Below the pieces are notes generated by a model. The model searched no databases and was not told where the DNA came from. It saw only the letters and a list, made by a program, of their open reading frames with translations. From the NCBI GenBank assembly GCA_964245425.1, contig CAXTMV010000061.1:1-22554 (forward strand): DNA of 22,554 nt, given 5' to 3'. Numbering within the stretch: the first letter of the stretch is position 1; every line of letters begins with the position of its first letter. Made by a program: the position numbers and the translations under genes. The DNA is from JACMLD01 sp964245425. GTDB taxonomy: Bacteria > Bacteroidota > Bacteroidia > Chitinophagales > Chitinophagaceae. Positions 6,808 to 13,174 of this stretch are shown piece by piece.

Positions 6808-8232
6808 ATGGATGCACCCCGTCTTTCAAAGACCATTGGCTTCTGGCCGGCTGTTTCAATTATCATTGGCAGTATCATTGGTTCTGGTGTTTTTATGAAG
6901 CCGGCTACCATGGCTCAACAGTTGGGCTCACCTTTATGGCTAACCGCCGTTTGGATCATAGCCGGTTTTTTTTCGCTGGCGGGTGCACTCATTTATGCCG
7001 AAGTGGGTGCGCTTCTGCCCGAGACCGGCGGGCAATACATATCATTCATTCATATGTATGGCCGGTGTAGAGCTTTTTTATACGGTTGGTCTGCCTTTGC
7101 GGTTATCAATACAGCTGCCGTTGCCGCCATTTCATTTGTATGCGCAGAATATGCAGATTATTTCCTGCACCTGCCCAGGTTGCCGGCTGCGGCAGAACAT
7201 ATGTTTACCTGGCATATTCCGCTGCTGGGCAATCTTTACCCGCTGGAAAACCTGGGTGTTAAACTGCTGGCGGTGGCGCTGGTAGTAGGCTTAACAGCTG
7301 TAAACTATATCAGTGCCAGGACCAGCAATGCATTGCAGGTAGTCTCAACAGCCATAAAAATGCTGGTGATCGGGGCCCTGGTATTGGGTATTCTCTTCTC
7401 CGGCAAAGGCGCTCCCGTAAATTTTGTTCATGCCCTGCATCCGCAAAAAGGCATTGGTTTATTAAGCGGGCTGGTGGGTGCCCTCACCGGCGCGTTTATG
7501 GCCTACGACGGGTGGATAAACATCACTTTTGTTGGCGGCGAGATCAGCCACCCTCAACGAACCATACCGCGGAGTCTGTTTACAGGTGTATTCGCCTGTA
7601 TGATCATCTATGTTTTAGTGAACCAGGCTTACCTCTACGTGTTGCCGGTAGAAAAAGTGGCATCCTCTTCATTGGTGGCATCGGATGCCATTGGCGTGGC
7701 GCTGGGTACCACCAGTGCGGCTATCGTGGCAGCCATGGTGGTCATCTGCACTTTTGGCGCCATCAACGGGAATATCATGTCGGTGGCAAGGGTCACTTAT
7801 GCCATGAGTATCGATAAGCTTTTTTTATCCTGGACGGGCCGGGAGCATGTGCGCTTCTGTACCCCCGGCAATGCGCTGGTGCTGCACGGTGGCTGGACTG
7901 TCTTGCTGATCATGAGCGGATCTTTCGATATGCTGGCAGACATGTTTACTTTTATTTCGTGGATAGCTTACCTGCTGGGAGCCGTCGGCATCTTTATACT
8001 TCGAAAAAAGATGCCGCATACCGAACGCCCGTATAAAGCCTGGGGATATCCTTTGCTGGCGGTTGTATTTATCGCCTTTGCCGCATTTTATGTAGTCAGC
8101 ACGGTCTGGAACGATATTAATAATTACAGCAGCGGCAAGGCACCCATTATCAACTCGTTGTTTGGACTGGCCATTACGGCGCTGGGCATACCTGTGTACT
8201 GGTATTTTAACAGGCGTCAAAAAATGGCTTAA
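6808..8232 (+). CDS. APC-superfamily amino acid permease
   Basis: A 474-residue integral membrane protein with about twelve predicted helices. The first helix carries the unwound substrate-binding motif GSIIGSGVF (residues 21-29), diagnostic of the amino acid-polyamine-organocation fold. Helix 2-3 contains FFSLAGALIYAEVGALLPETGGQYISF, the conserved E-x-G-x2-P-x2-GG-x-Y region. A later stretch around LTGAFMAYDGWINITFVGGEI matches the substrate-proximal helix 6. This pattern is closest to the LAT/SteT-like exchangers of neutral amino acids, but substrate and direction of transport cannot be read from sequence. The ATG at 6808 follows CAGCAGCAAT and leaves no room for a longer conserved N-terminus. 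The SGNH hydrolase starts 50 bp after its stop on the same strand. Confidence 0.9.
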   Translation: MDAPRLSKTIGFWPAVSIIIGSIIGSGVFMKPATMAQQLGSPLWLTAVWIIAGFFSLAGALIYAEVGALLPETGGQYISFIHMYGRCRAFLYGWSAFAVINTAAVAAISFVCAEYADYFLHLPRLPAAAEHMFTWHIPLLGNLYPLENLGVKLLAVALVVGLTAVNYISARTSNALQVVSTAIKMLVIGALVLGILFSGKGAPVNFVHALHPQKGIGLLSGLVGALTGAFMAYDGWINITFVGGEISHPQRTIPRSLFTGVFACMIIYVLVNQAYLYVLPVEKVASSSLVASDAIGVALGTTSAAIVAAMVVICTFGAINGNIMSVARVTYAMSIDKLFLSWTGREHVRFCTPGNALVLHGGWTVLLIMSGSFDMLADMFTFISWIAYLLGAVGIFILRKKMPHTERPYKAWGYPLLAVVFIAFAAFYVVSTVWNDINNYSSGKAPIINSLFGLAITALGIPVYWYFNRRQKMA

Positions 8233-8282
8233 ACAGTAGTGTCCTCATAAACCAAAGCATCGGTTTATTCGTAGATAATAAT

Positions 8283-9056
8283 ATGCCGTTAAGAAAAACA
8301 TCCCTGTCTTTTACCCGTATTGTATTTTCGTTGCTGTTGTTTTTGGGCGCTGGCAGTATTTCCGCCGCCTGCAGTAAAAGCCAGGCTGATACCATGACCG
8401 TGAGCGCGCCCGTTACCAGCACCATTCCTACAACTGATTCTATGCCAAACACTGATCCCAGGCGATACCTGGCACTCGGGGATTCCTATACCATCGGTAC
8501 ATCGGTAACCGAAGGCGAACGGTACCCCGTTCAAACAGCCGCGCTGTTAAAAGCCCAGGGCCTTAATTTTACCAGCCCGGATATTATTGCTACCAACGGC
8601 TGGACCACCGGTGATCTGCTGAACGGGATCAGCAGCAGCACTTTTAAAGGCCCTTATGATGCCGTTAGTTTATTAATAGGGGTAAACAACCAGTACCAGG
8701 GCCGTTCAATAGACGAGTACAAGCAACAATTTACCACCCTGCTGCAAAAAGCCATCCAGTATGCCAATGGGTTACCGGATCATGTGGTGGTGGTATCCAT
8801 ACCGGATTATTCTGTAACACCCTTTGCCAAAGGCAGAGACATGCAGGCCATTGCCGCTGCCATTGATGCATTCAATGACGCCAACAAAGCCATTGCCGCC
8901 ACTTATAAAGTAGGTTACTTATATATAACGGAAGATTCAAGAAAAGCAGCGACCGATCTTTCACTGGTGGCCGCCGACAGCCTGCATTTTTCAGGAAAAG
9001 AATATGCTGTATGGTCGGCTAAGCTGGCGGCCATGATAAAAGCAGTGCTGAAGTAA
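8283..9056 (+). CDS. Exported SGNH/GDSL-family hydrolase
   Basis: A 257-residue protein with an N-terminal export signal and Cys30 in SISAAC, possibly a lipobox, although Ser at -3 is atypical. A Thr/Ser/Pro-rich linker (residues 32-58) precedes the catalytic domain. The blocks are clear: block I RYLALGDSYT (61-70) with nucleophile Ser68, block III SLLIGVNNQ (129-137) with oxyanion-hole Asn, and block V ADSLHFS (231-237) with Asp232 and His235. These esterases or acetylhydrolases remove acyl groups from sugars, lipids or peptidoglycan; nothing in the sequence narrows this down. The spacing to the APC permease (50 bp) would allow a joint transcript. The stop lies 19 bp from the convergent cupin gene. 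Confidence 0.9.
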   Translation: MPLRKTSLSFTRIVFSLLLFLGAGSISAACSKSQADTMTVSAPVTSTIPTTDSMPNTDPRRYLALGDSYTIGTSVTEGERYPVQTAALLKAQGLNFTSPDIIATNGWTTGDLLNGISSSTFKGPYDAVSLLIGVNNQYQGRSIDEYKQQFTTLLQKAIQYANGLPDHVVVVSIPDYSVTPFAKGRDMQAIAAAIDAFNDANKAIAATYKVGYLYITEDSRKAATDLSLVAADSLHFSGKEYAVWSAKLAAMIKAVLK

Positions 9057-9075
9057 TAACCGGGCAACCTGTGTA

Positions 9076-9582
9076 TTAAAGCCGGGTAAGCCTGTTGATA
9101 ATACTACTGTGGCCGGGATATTGCTTCAATAAAGCCTGCCGATCAGCCAGTTCAAAATCCGCAAAATCGAACCCGGGCGAAACCGTACAACCTACCAGGG
9201 AATAATCACCTCCTTCCTTCAGGGCAGAGCCAAACCAGCTGCCCGCTTTTACCAAACATTGAAAATGTTCTCCATGGGCCGGTGTGCTGCCCAGCAGGTG
9301 TTGGATAAGTCTGCCTTCCGGTTCAATTTCGTATACCACTAAGGTATCCCCGTAATAAAAATGCCATAGCTCATCTGCTGCCAGCCGGTGCATAGCAGAG
9401 AACTGGTTTTGTTGCAGTAAAAAATAAATAGCCGTTGCTACCGGCCGTGCGCCGTTAAAAGTAGAAGGTAACTGTTGTTGCGGGATGGAAAGATCTGCAC
9501 TATACGTGCGTACAAAAGCGCCTCCCTCAATATGGGGTGTCAACTGCAAATGGTTGATCCAATAATCAGCGGTTGGCCGCAT
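9076..9582 (-). CDS. Cupin of the DUF985 (Cupin_5) family
   Basis: A 168-residue single-domain protein. The family opening is visible as YWINHLQLTPHIEGGAFVRTY (7-27), followed by strand AIYFLLQQNQFSAMHRLAADELWHFYYGD (51-79). In that strand His65, Glu71 and His74 form the probable metal site of the beta barrel. Next come LVVYEIEPEGR, a GSWFGSAL strand and GCTVSPGFDFADFELADRQALL near the C-terminus, all typical of this family. No enzymatic activity is established for most members; some bind metal or sugar ligands. Its ATG (9582) is separated by a single base from the stop of the HU-CCDC81-like gene, so translation is probably coupled. Confidence 0.88.
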   Translation of the reverse strand: MRPTADYWINHLQLTPHIEGGAFVRTYSADLSIPQQQLPSTFNGARPVATAIYFLLQQNQFSAMHRLAADELWHFYYGDTLVVYEIEPEGRLIQHLLGSTPAHGEHFQCLVKAGSWFGSALKEGGDYSLVGCTVSPGFDFADFELADRQALLKQYPGHSSIINRLTRL

Positions 9583-9583
9583 G

Positions 9584-10555
9584 TTATTTTTCCAGTTTTA
9601 CTTTAATTTCCTTTGTTCCGTAATACCAGGCGTTCAGCTGTTCTTTTACGCGTGCCGTATCTGCGGGTGTACAGGTTACCAGGGTATAGAGATTAAAGGA
9701 AAGTGAATCCTTTGTTTCAAGGCTTACGATATTGTTGTAGCTTTTCAAAATGGTAACGCCTTTCAGCTGTGTATAACGTTTAAGCGCACGTGCTTTTTTG
9801 CCGGTTGTTTCAAAAATAAATTTGTACGCACTCCCGGCAGCCACGCGGGCCGTGTCTGTTTTTGCTGAAGGAGCGGGCGGAGTGGCAGCGATGCTGTCTT
9901 TTTGGGCAGCAAGGTGGGTGCTGTCGGGATTTTTGCCTGTAGAGTCTATTGGTGCGGCGGTAACCGGGGCCGGTGTTGCCTGTTGCTGGGGGATGAGGGG
10001 TTCAGCGGTGTTTTTCTTATACAGATAATAACCGCCCCATCCTATCAGCGCCAGGGTGGCCAGGATACCCAGGGAAACCAATATCCTGCCGGCAGTAAAA
10101 GAACTGCTTTTAGCCGCGGTGGCATCGCTGTTATAAGTGCTTTTGCGGCTGGCGTCGCTGTACCTGGCCGGCGCCTCTTCTGTTTTTTGCGGTATTACCG
10201 TTCCGGCAGCAAAGCTATACGCGTTGTCTTTGTTCTTCTGCAACGTGCCAATGCCTTCAAAGTAAAAGGGTTTTCCGATGTTCAGGAACTGGAAAGCCGT
10301 GGCAATATAGCTGTACAAATCCGCTTCGGCCAATGCCTTCATTTTGCCTGTTTGCTCTTTTATGTACTGGATAAGGGAATCATCCAGCTGGGGGCCGGTT
10401 TTTGGATCAAATGAAATGCCTTCAATAGGGGTCTTTATTTTTGCGGTATCATCGGGCAATACCGCCTTGTCGTCTAATGTAAACGAGCCGATGCCTGGCA
10501 GCGAAAGTTTTTTATACTGGTAAAGATAGGGCCCTAAAAGATTGTCTACTTTCAC
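9584..10555 (-). CDS. HU-CCDC81-like / SPOR-like single-pass membrane protein
   Basis: A 323-residue protein starting at GTG 10555; an in-frame stop 15 bp upstream leaves no better start. Residues 1-60 (LLGPYLYQYKKLSLPGIGSFTL) and about 61-122 (ADLYSYIATAFQFLNIGKPFYFEGIGTLQ) look like two divergent HU/IHF-type domains, the bacterial HU-CCDC81 repeats. Each has the helix pair followed by the [LF]xGIGxF/L hairpin. A low-complexity linker leads to one membrane helix at 157-178 (AGRILVSLGILATLALIGWGGY). A Pro/Ala/Thr/Ser-rich stretch follows, and residues about 240-323 form a compact alpha/beta domain of SPOR-like size. By the family's expected topology the HU part is cytoplasmic and the C-terminus periplasmic (inference). 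In Bacteroidota such proteins are proposed to link nucleoid and envelope, but proof is lacking. Confidence 0.78.
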   Translation of the reverse strand: MKVDNLLGPYLYQYKKLSLPGIGSFTLDDKAVLPDDTAKIKTPIEGISFDPKTGPQLDDSLIQYIKEQTGKMKALAEADLYSYIATAFQFLNIGKPFYFEGIGTLQKNKDNAYSFAAGTVIPQKTEEAPARYSDASRKSTYNSDATAAKSSSFTAGRILVSLGILATLALIGWGGYYLYKKNTAEPLIPQQQATPAPVTAAPIDSTGKNPDSTHLAAQKDSIAATPPAPSAKTDTARVAAGSAYKFIFETTGKKARALKRYTQLKGVTILKSYNNIVSLETKDSLSFNLYTLVTCTPADTARVKEQLNAWYYGTKEIKVKLEK

Positions 10556-10576
10556 GTGTTTAGCGTTTTACAGGGC

Positions 10577-10605
10577 CAAATTACAATAAATCGCTGTCTT
10601 ACAAA
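10577..10605 (-). promoter_or_regulatory. Candidate promoter of the HU-CCDC81-like gene
   Basis: On the minus strand TTTG (10605-10602) is followed after 18 bp by TAATTTG (10583-10577). This is close to the Bacteroidota sigma-70-type promoter (TTG, about 17-23 bp, then TAnnTTTG); the -7 box is one base short. It lies 22 bp upstream of the GTG start at 10555. Confidence 0.4.
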
Positions 10606-10644
10606 CAAATAAAACAGCTAAATACAGCATACGTTTTCTAATTG

Positions 10645-10652
10645 TATTTTTG
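10645..10652 (+). promoter_or_regulatory. Candidate -7 box for the small membrane protein gene
   Basis: TATTTTTG matches the Bacteroidota -7 consensus TAnnTTTG exactly and lies 13 bp before the ATG at 10666, which would leave a very short leader. No TTG -33 element is evident at the usual distance, so support rests on the -7 box alone. Confidence 0.35.
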
Positions 10653-10665
10653 TATAAATTTTAAT

Positions 10666-11016
10666 ATGCTGACAGCGCGCGACAAGCAGTTTATGGAATA
10701 CTGGAAGCAGAACAGGGCGAAGGAAAAGAAAGTCTTCCGGCAGTTGCTGGTAGGCCTGCCCATTGGTTTGTTATTTGTAATTCCTATTGTGCTGAATTTT
10801 TCTTCCGGCTGGTATAAAAGGGCCAATATGTGGGCCCGTGGGCATGCAGACGATGATACCGGCACGGTGGTCATTATAGCAGCATTGGTCATCCTTGTTT
10901 TTGTGGCTATTTTTTCCAAAAGACACCGATGGGAAATGAATGAACAGGCTTATCGGGAGCTGGAGGCAAAGGAAGCCCATGAGCAGTCAATAGCGGGTGC
11001 AGCAAATGAGTTGTAG
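10666..11016 (+). CDS. Small two-helix membrane protein of unknown function
   Basis: A 116-residue protein. The ATG at 10666 is preferred over an upstream in-frame TTG at 10642, which would overlap the -7 box. The N-terminal ~25 residues are charged (TARDKQFMEYWKQNRAKEKKV). The first hydrophobic helix is about residues 27-44 (LLVGLPIGLLFVIPIVLNF). A polar loop SSGWYKRANMWARGHADDDTG follows, then a second helix at 66-84 (GTVVIIAALVILVFVAIF). The C-terminal tail is charged and helical (KRHRWEMNEQAYRELEAKEA). The expected topology is a helical hairpin with both ends in the cytoplasm and the loop outside. I recognise no family. It is divergent from the HU-CCDC81-like gene, and the FKBP lipoprotein starts 45 bp after its stop. 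Confidence 0.7.
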   Translation: MLTARDKQFMEYWKQNRAKEKKVFRQLLVGLPIGLLFVIPIVLNFSSGWYKRANMWARGHADDDTGTVVIIAALVILVFVAIFSKRHRWEMNEQAYRELEAKEAHEQSIAGAANEL

Positions 11017-11061
11017 AAAGGGTCTATACTTTACAGATATACTGGCAAAATTGTACTGCAG

Positions 11062-11553
11062 ATGAGGAGATTTATTATTGCGCTACCACTGGTTGTGTTT
11101 TTATTTACGGGCTGTTATAAAAAAGATGAAAACACAAGTACCTGTGATTATGATCCCTGTGCCGTAAAAGCACCTTCAAATGAAATAACCCAGCTGGAAG
11201 CCTACCTGTCGGGTGCCGGTATTACCACCGCCATCAAGTATTGCAGCGGCATGTACTACCAGATCATCAGTACCGGTTCAGATAAGGCCCCCAGCATTTG
11301 TTCTTATGTAAGCGTAAATTATAAAGGAACACTCACCAATGGAACGGTATTCGACCAGACAAGCGGCACACCGGCCGGTTTTCAGCTGGCCATCCTGATA
11401 GAAAGCTGGAAGCAAGGCATCCTGCTGATAAAAAAAGGCGGCAAGATCCGTTTGTATGTTCCACCTTCGCTTGGTTACGGCACCGCACAAAGTGCTTCCA
11501 TACCTGCCAATTCAATATTGATCTTTGATATTGAGCTGGTAGACATACAGTGA
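11062..11553 (+). CDS. FKBP-type peptidyl-prolyl cis-trans isomerase lipoprotein
   Basis: A 163-residue lipoprotein. The signal MRRFIIALPLVVFLFTGC has a lipobox (FTGC) with acylated Cys18, placing it in the envelope. After a spacer, residues ~65-163 form one FKBP domain: ICSYVSVNYKGTLTNGTVFDQT (characteristic VxVxYxGxLxxGxxFD), WKQGILLIKKGGKIRLYVPPSLGYG, then SIPANSILIFDIELVDI. The last two are the conserved 'PxxLAYG' and 'IPxNxxLxFxVELxxI' signatures. Such proteins accelerate proline isomerisation during folding of exported proteins. The Asp of FD and the Tyr of LGYG are present, which supports an active or at least ligand-binding fold. The ATG 11062 follows CTGCAG. It could share a transcript with the small membrane protein upstream. 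Confidence 0.92.
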   Translation: MRRFIIALPLVVFLFTGCYKKDENTSTCDYDPCAVKAPSNEITQLEAYLSGAGITTAIKYCSGMYYQIISTGSDKAPSICSYVSVNYKGTLTNGTVFDQTSGTPAGFQLAILIESWKQGILLIKKGGKIRLYVPPSLGYGTAQSASIPANSILIFDIELVDIQ

Positions 11554-11554
11554 A

Positions 11555-11604
11555 AATGTGATCAATGTGGCAAATGCGAATGCAAAATTTAACAGTCAAC
11601 AGTC
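11555..11604. repeat. Degenerate short tandem repeats between the FKBP gene and the serine dehydratase
   Basis: Four AATG[TC][GA] units occur at 11555, 11564, 11573 and 11579, then two perfect tandem copies of AACAGTC at 11591-11597 and 11598-11604. The tract fills most of the 64-bp gap. It resembles the heptameric intergenic repeats seen in some Bacteroidota and cyanobacteria. Confidence 0.45.
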
Positions 11605-11620
11605 AAAATAATTCATTTTG
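11604..11620. repeat. Inverted repeat ending on the serine dehydratase start codon
   Basis: CAAAAT (11604-11609) and ATTTTG (11615-11620) are perfect 6-bp arms around AATTC. The second arm ends with the apparent TTG initiation codon 11618-11620. The stem is AT-rich and weak. Confidence 0.35.
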
Positions 11621-13042
11621 CCCCACGAACCTATTTCCGCCTTTGACATTTTCAAGATCGGCATTGGCCCGTCCAGTTCCCATACCTTAGGCCCGTGGCG
11701 GGCGGCGCAGCTTTTTTTGCAGTCGCTCGAAAAACAGGGGCTATTGTCTGAAGTGCTGGCGCTGGAAGTGCTTTTATACGGCTCGCTGGCTAAAACAGGC
11801 CGGGGCCATGGTACCGATATTGCGGTACAGCTGGGCCTGAGTGGCGATGATCCGGTTAGTTTTGACGTGAACAATATCACCGCCAAAATAAATGATATCG
11901 GCCGGATGAAAAAACTGCTGCTGGCTGGCCGTCATGAAATTGATTTTAACCCGGCAGAAGATATTGAGTTCCTGTTTATGGAAACGCTGCCCTTCCATCC
12001 CAATGCGATCAGCTTCCTGGCCACGGCGAAAAATAATATACAGGTGGCCGAAACCTATTATTCCATCGGCGGTGGCTTTGTAGTAAAAGAAGGCGATAAC
12101 GGGCAATCGGGCAACCCGGTGCAGCTCTCTTTTCCCATCAATACGGCAGACGATTTACTGCATTGGTGCATGAAGGGATTGTCCATCAGCGAAGTGGTCA
12201 TGGAAAATGAATCGGCCTGGCGCACCGAGGCCGAAACAAAAAAAGGCCTGCTGGCTATCTGGAACGTTATGAAGGAATGTATGTACCGCGGTTGTCACCA
12301 GGAGGGCACGCTGCCTGGCGGGCTGCAGGTAAAAAGACGGGCCGCAGCACTGAACAAAAAATTACTGCCACAAAAAAATTATACGGATTACAATTCATGG
12401 ATGCTCGCCATCCGGCATGGCGGCAGCGATTTTAAATATACGCTGGACTGGGTCAGTTGTTTTGCCCTGTCTGTGAATGAGGAAAATGCTTCTTTTGGAA
12501 GGGTGGTTACCGCGCCTACCAATGGTGCCGCGGGCGTTATACCGGCGGTATTACAATATTATATTACATTCTGCGACGGGTACAAAGACGAAAAAATAAT
12601 ACAGTTTATGCTAACGGCGGCTGAAACCGGCAGCATATTTAAAAAAGGCGCTACCATTTCTGCGGCCATGGGCGGCTGTCAGGCCGAGATCGGTGTGTCT
12701 TCTGCCATGGCAGCCGCCGGTCTTACAGAATGCATGGGCGGCACCCAACGGCAATGCCTGATGGCGGCGGAAATAGCCATGGAGCACCACCTCGGCCTTA
12801 CCTGCGACCCGATAGGCGGACTGGTGCAGGTGCCCTGTATTGAACGCAATACCATGGGCGCCATCAAAGCCATTACTGCTTCACAGCTGGCATTGCAAAG
12901 CAGCCCTGACTATGCAAAGGTTTCACTGGATGCCGTAATAAAAACCATGTGGGATACCGCACTTGATATGAACAGCAAATACAAAGAGACCAGCGATGGC
13001 GGCCTGGCCATTCACATACCGCTTAGCCTACCGGAATGCTAA
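11618..13042 (+). CDS. sdaA: L-serine dehydratase (L-serine ammonia-lyase), single-chain iron-sulfur type
   Basis: A 474-residue enzyme converting L-serine to pyruvate and ammonia, with an oxygen-sensitive [4Fe-4S] cluster instead of PLP. The N-terminal beta domain begins ISAFDIFKIGIGPSSSHTLGPWRAA; the GPSSSHT loop is a family hallmark. The C-terminal alpha domain has the cluster cysteines Cys354 (MGGCQAEIG), Cys396 (LTCDPIGG) and Cys407 (VQVPCIERN). Their 42 and 11 residue spacings match those of the E. coli and Legionella enzymes. The chain ends in Cys474, as in the Legionella enzyme, where the terminal Cys enters the active site as fourth iron ligand. An in-frame TAA at 11609 rules out an upstream ATG, so TTG 11618 is the most likely start. 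The family is certain. The APC permease further upstream could supply serine, but that is only a guess. Confidence 0.96.
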   Translation: MPHEPISAFDIFKIGIGPSSSHTLGPWRAAQLFLQSLEKQGLLSEVLALEVLLYGSLAKTGRGHGTDIAVQLGLSGDDPVSFDVNNITAKINDIGRMKKLLLAGRHEIDFNPAEDIEFLFMETLPFHPNAISFLATAKNNIQVAETYYSIGGGFVVKEGDNGQSGNPVQLSFPINTADDLLHWCMKGLSISEVVMENESAWRTEAETKKGLLAIWNVMKECMYRGCHQEGTLPGGLQVKRRAAALNKKLLPQKNYTDYNSWMLAIRHGGSDFKYTLDWVSCFALSVNEENASFGRVVTAPTNGAAGVIPAVLQYYITFCDGYKDEKIIQFMLTAAETGSIFKKGATISAAMGGCQAEIGVSSAMAAAGLTECMGGTQRQCLMAAEIAMEHHLGLTCDPIGGLVQVPCIERNTMGAIKAITASQLALQSSPDYAKVSLDAVIKTMWDTALDMNSKYKETSDGGLAIHIPLSLPEC

Positions 13043-13050
13043 GGAATGGG

Positions 13051-13071
13051 TAAGTGCTAAGTTGTAAGTCT
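13051..13071. repeat. Three imperfect heptamers downstream of the serine dehydratase
   Basis: TAAGTGC (13051-13057), TAAGTTG (13058-13064) and TAAGTCT (13065-13071) share TAAGT at exact 7-bp phase, just after the sdaA stop. The 132-bp gap to the HTCS start holds nothing else that I can identify. Confidence 0.45.
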
Positions 13072-13174
13072 TCCAACGCATAAAAATCGGCCATCAGACA
13101 TCTAAGATTTTCTTTACATTTACTTTTCATTGCCACCCAGGAACAATTGTGCCTGTCTAATTTATCAGGGCCAT

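Noticed and set aside
9902..10414. A 170-codon open frame on the + strand
   Set aside because: It lies wholly inside the HU-CCDC81-like gene in antisense, and its translation is low-complexity without family features.
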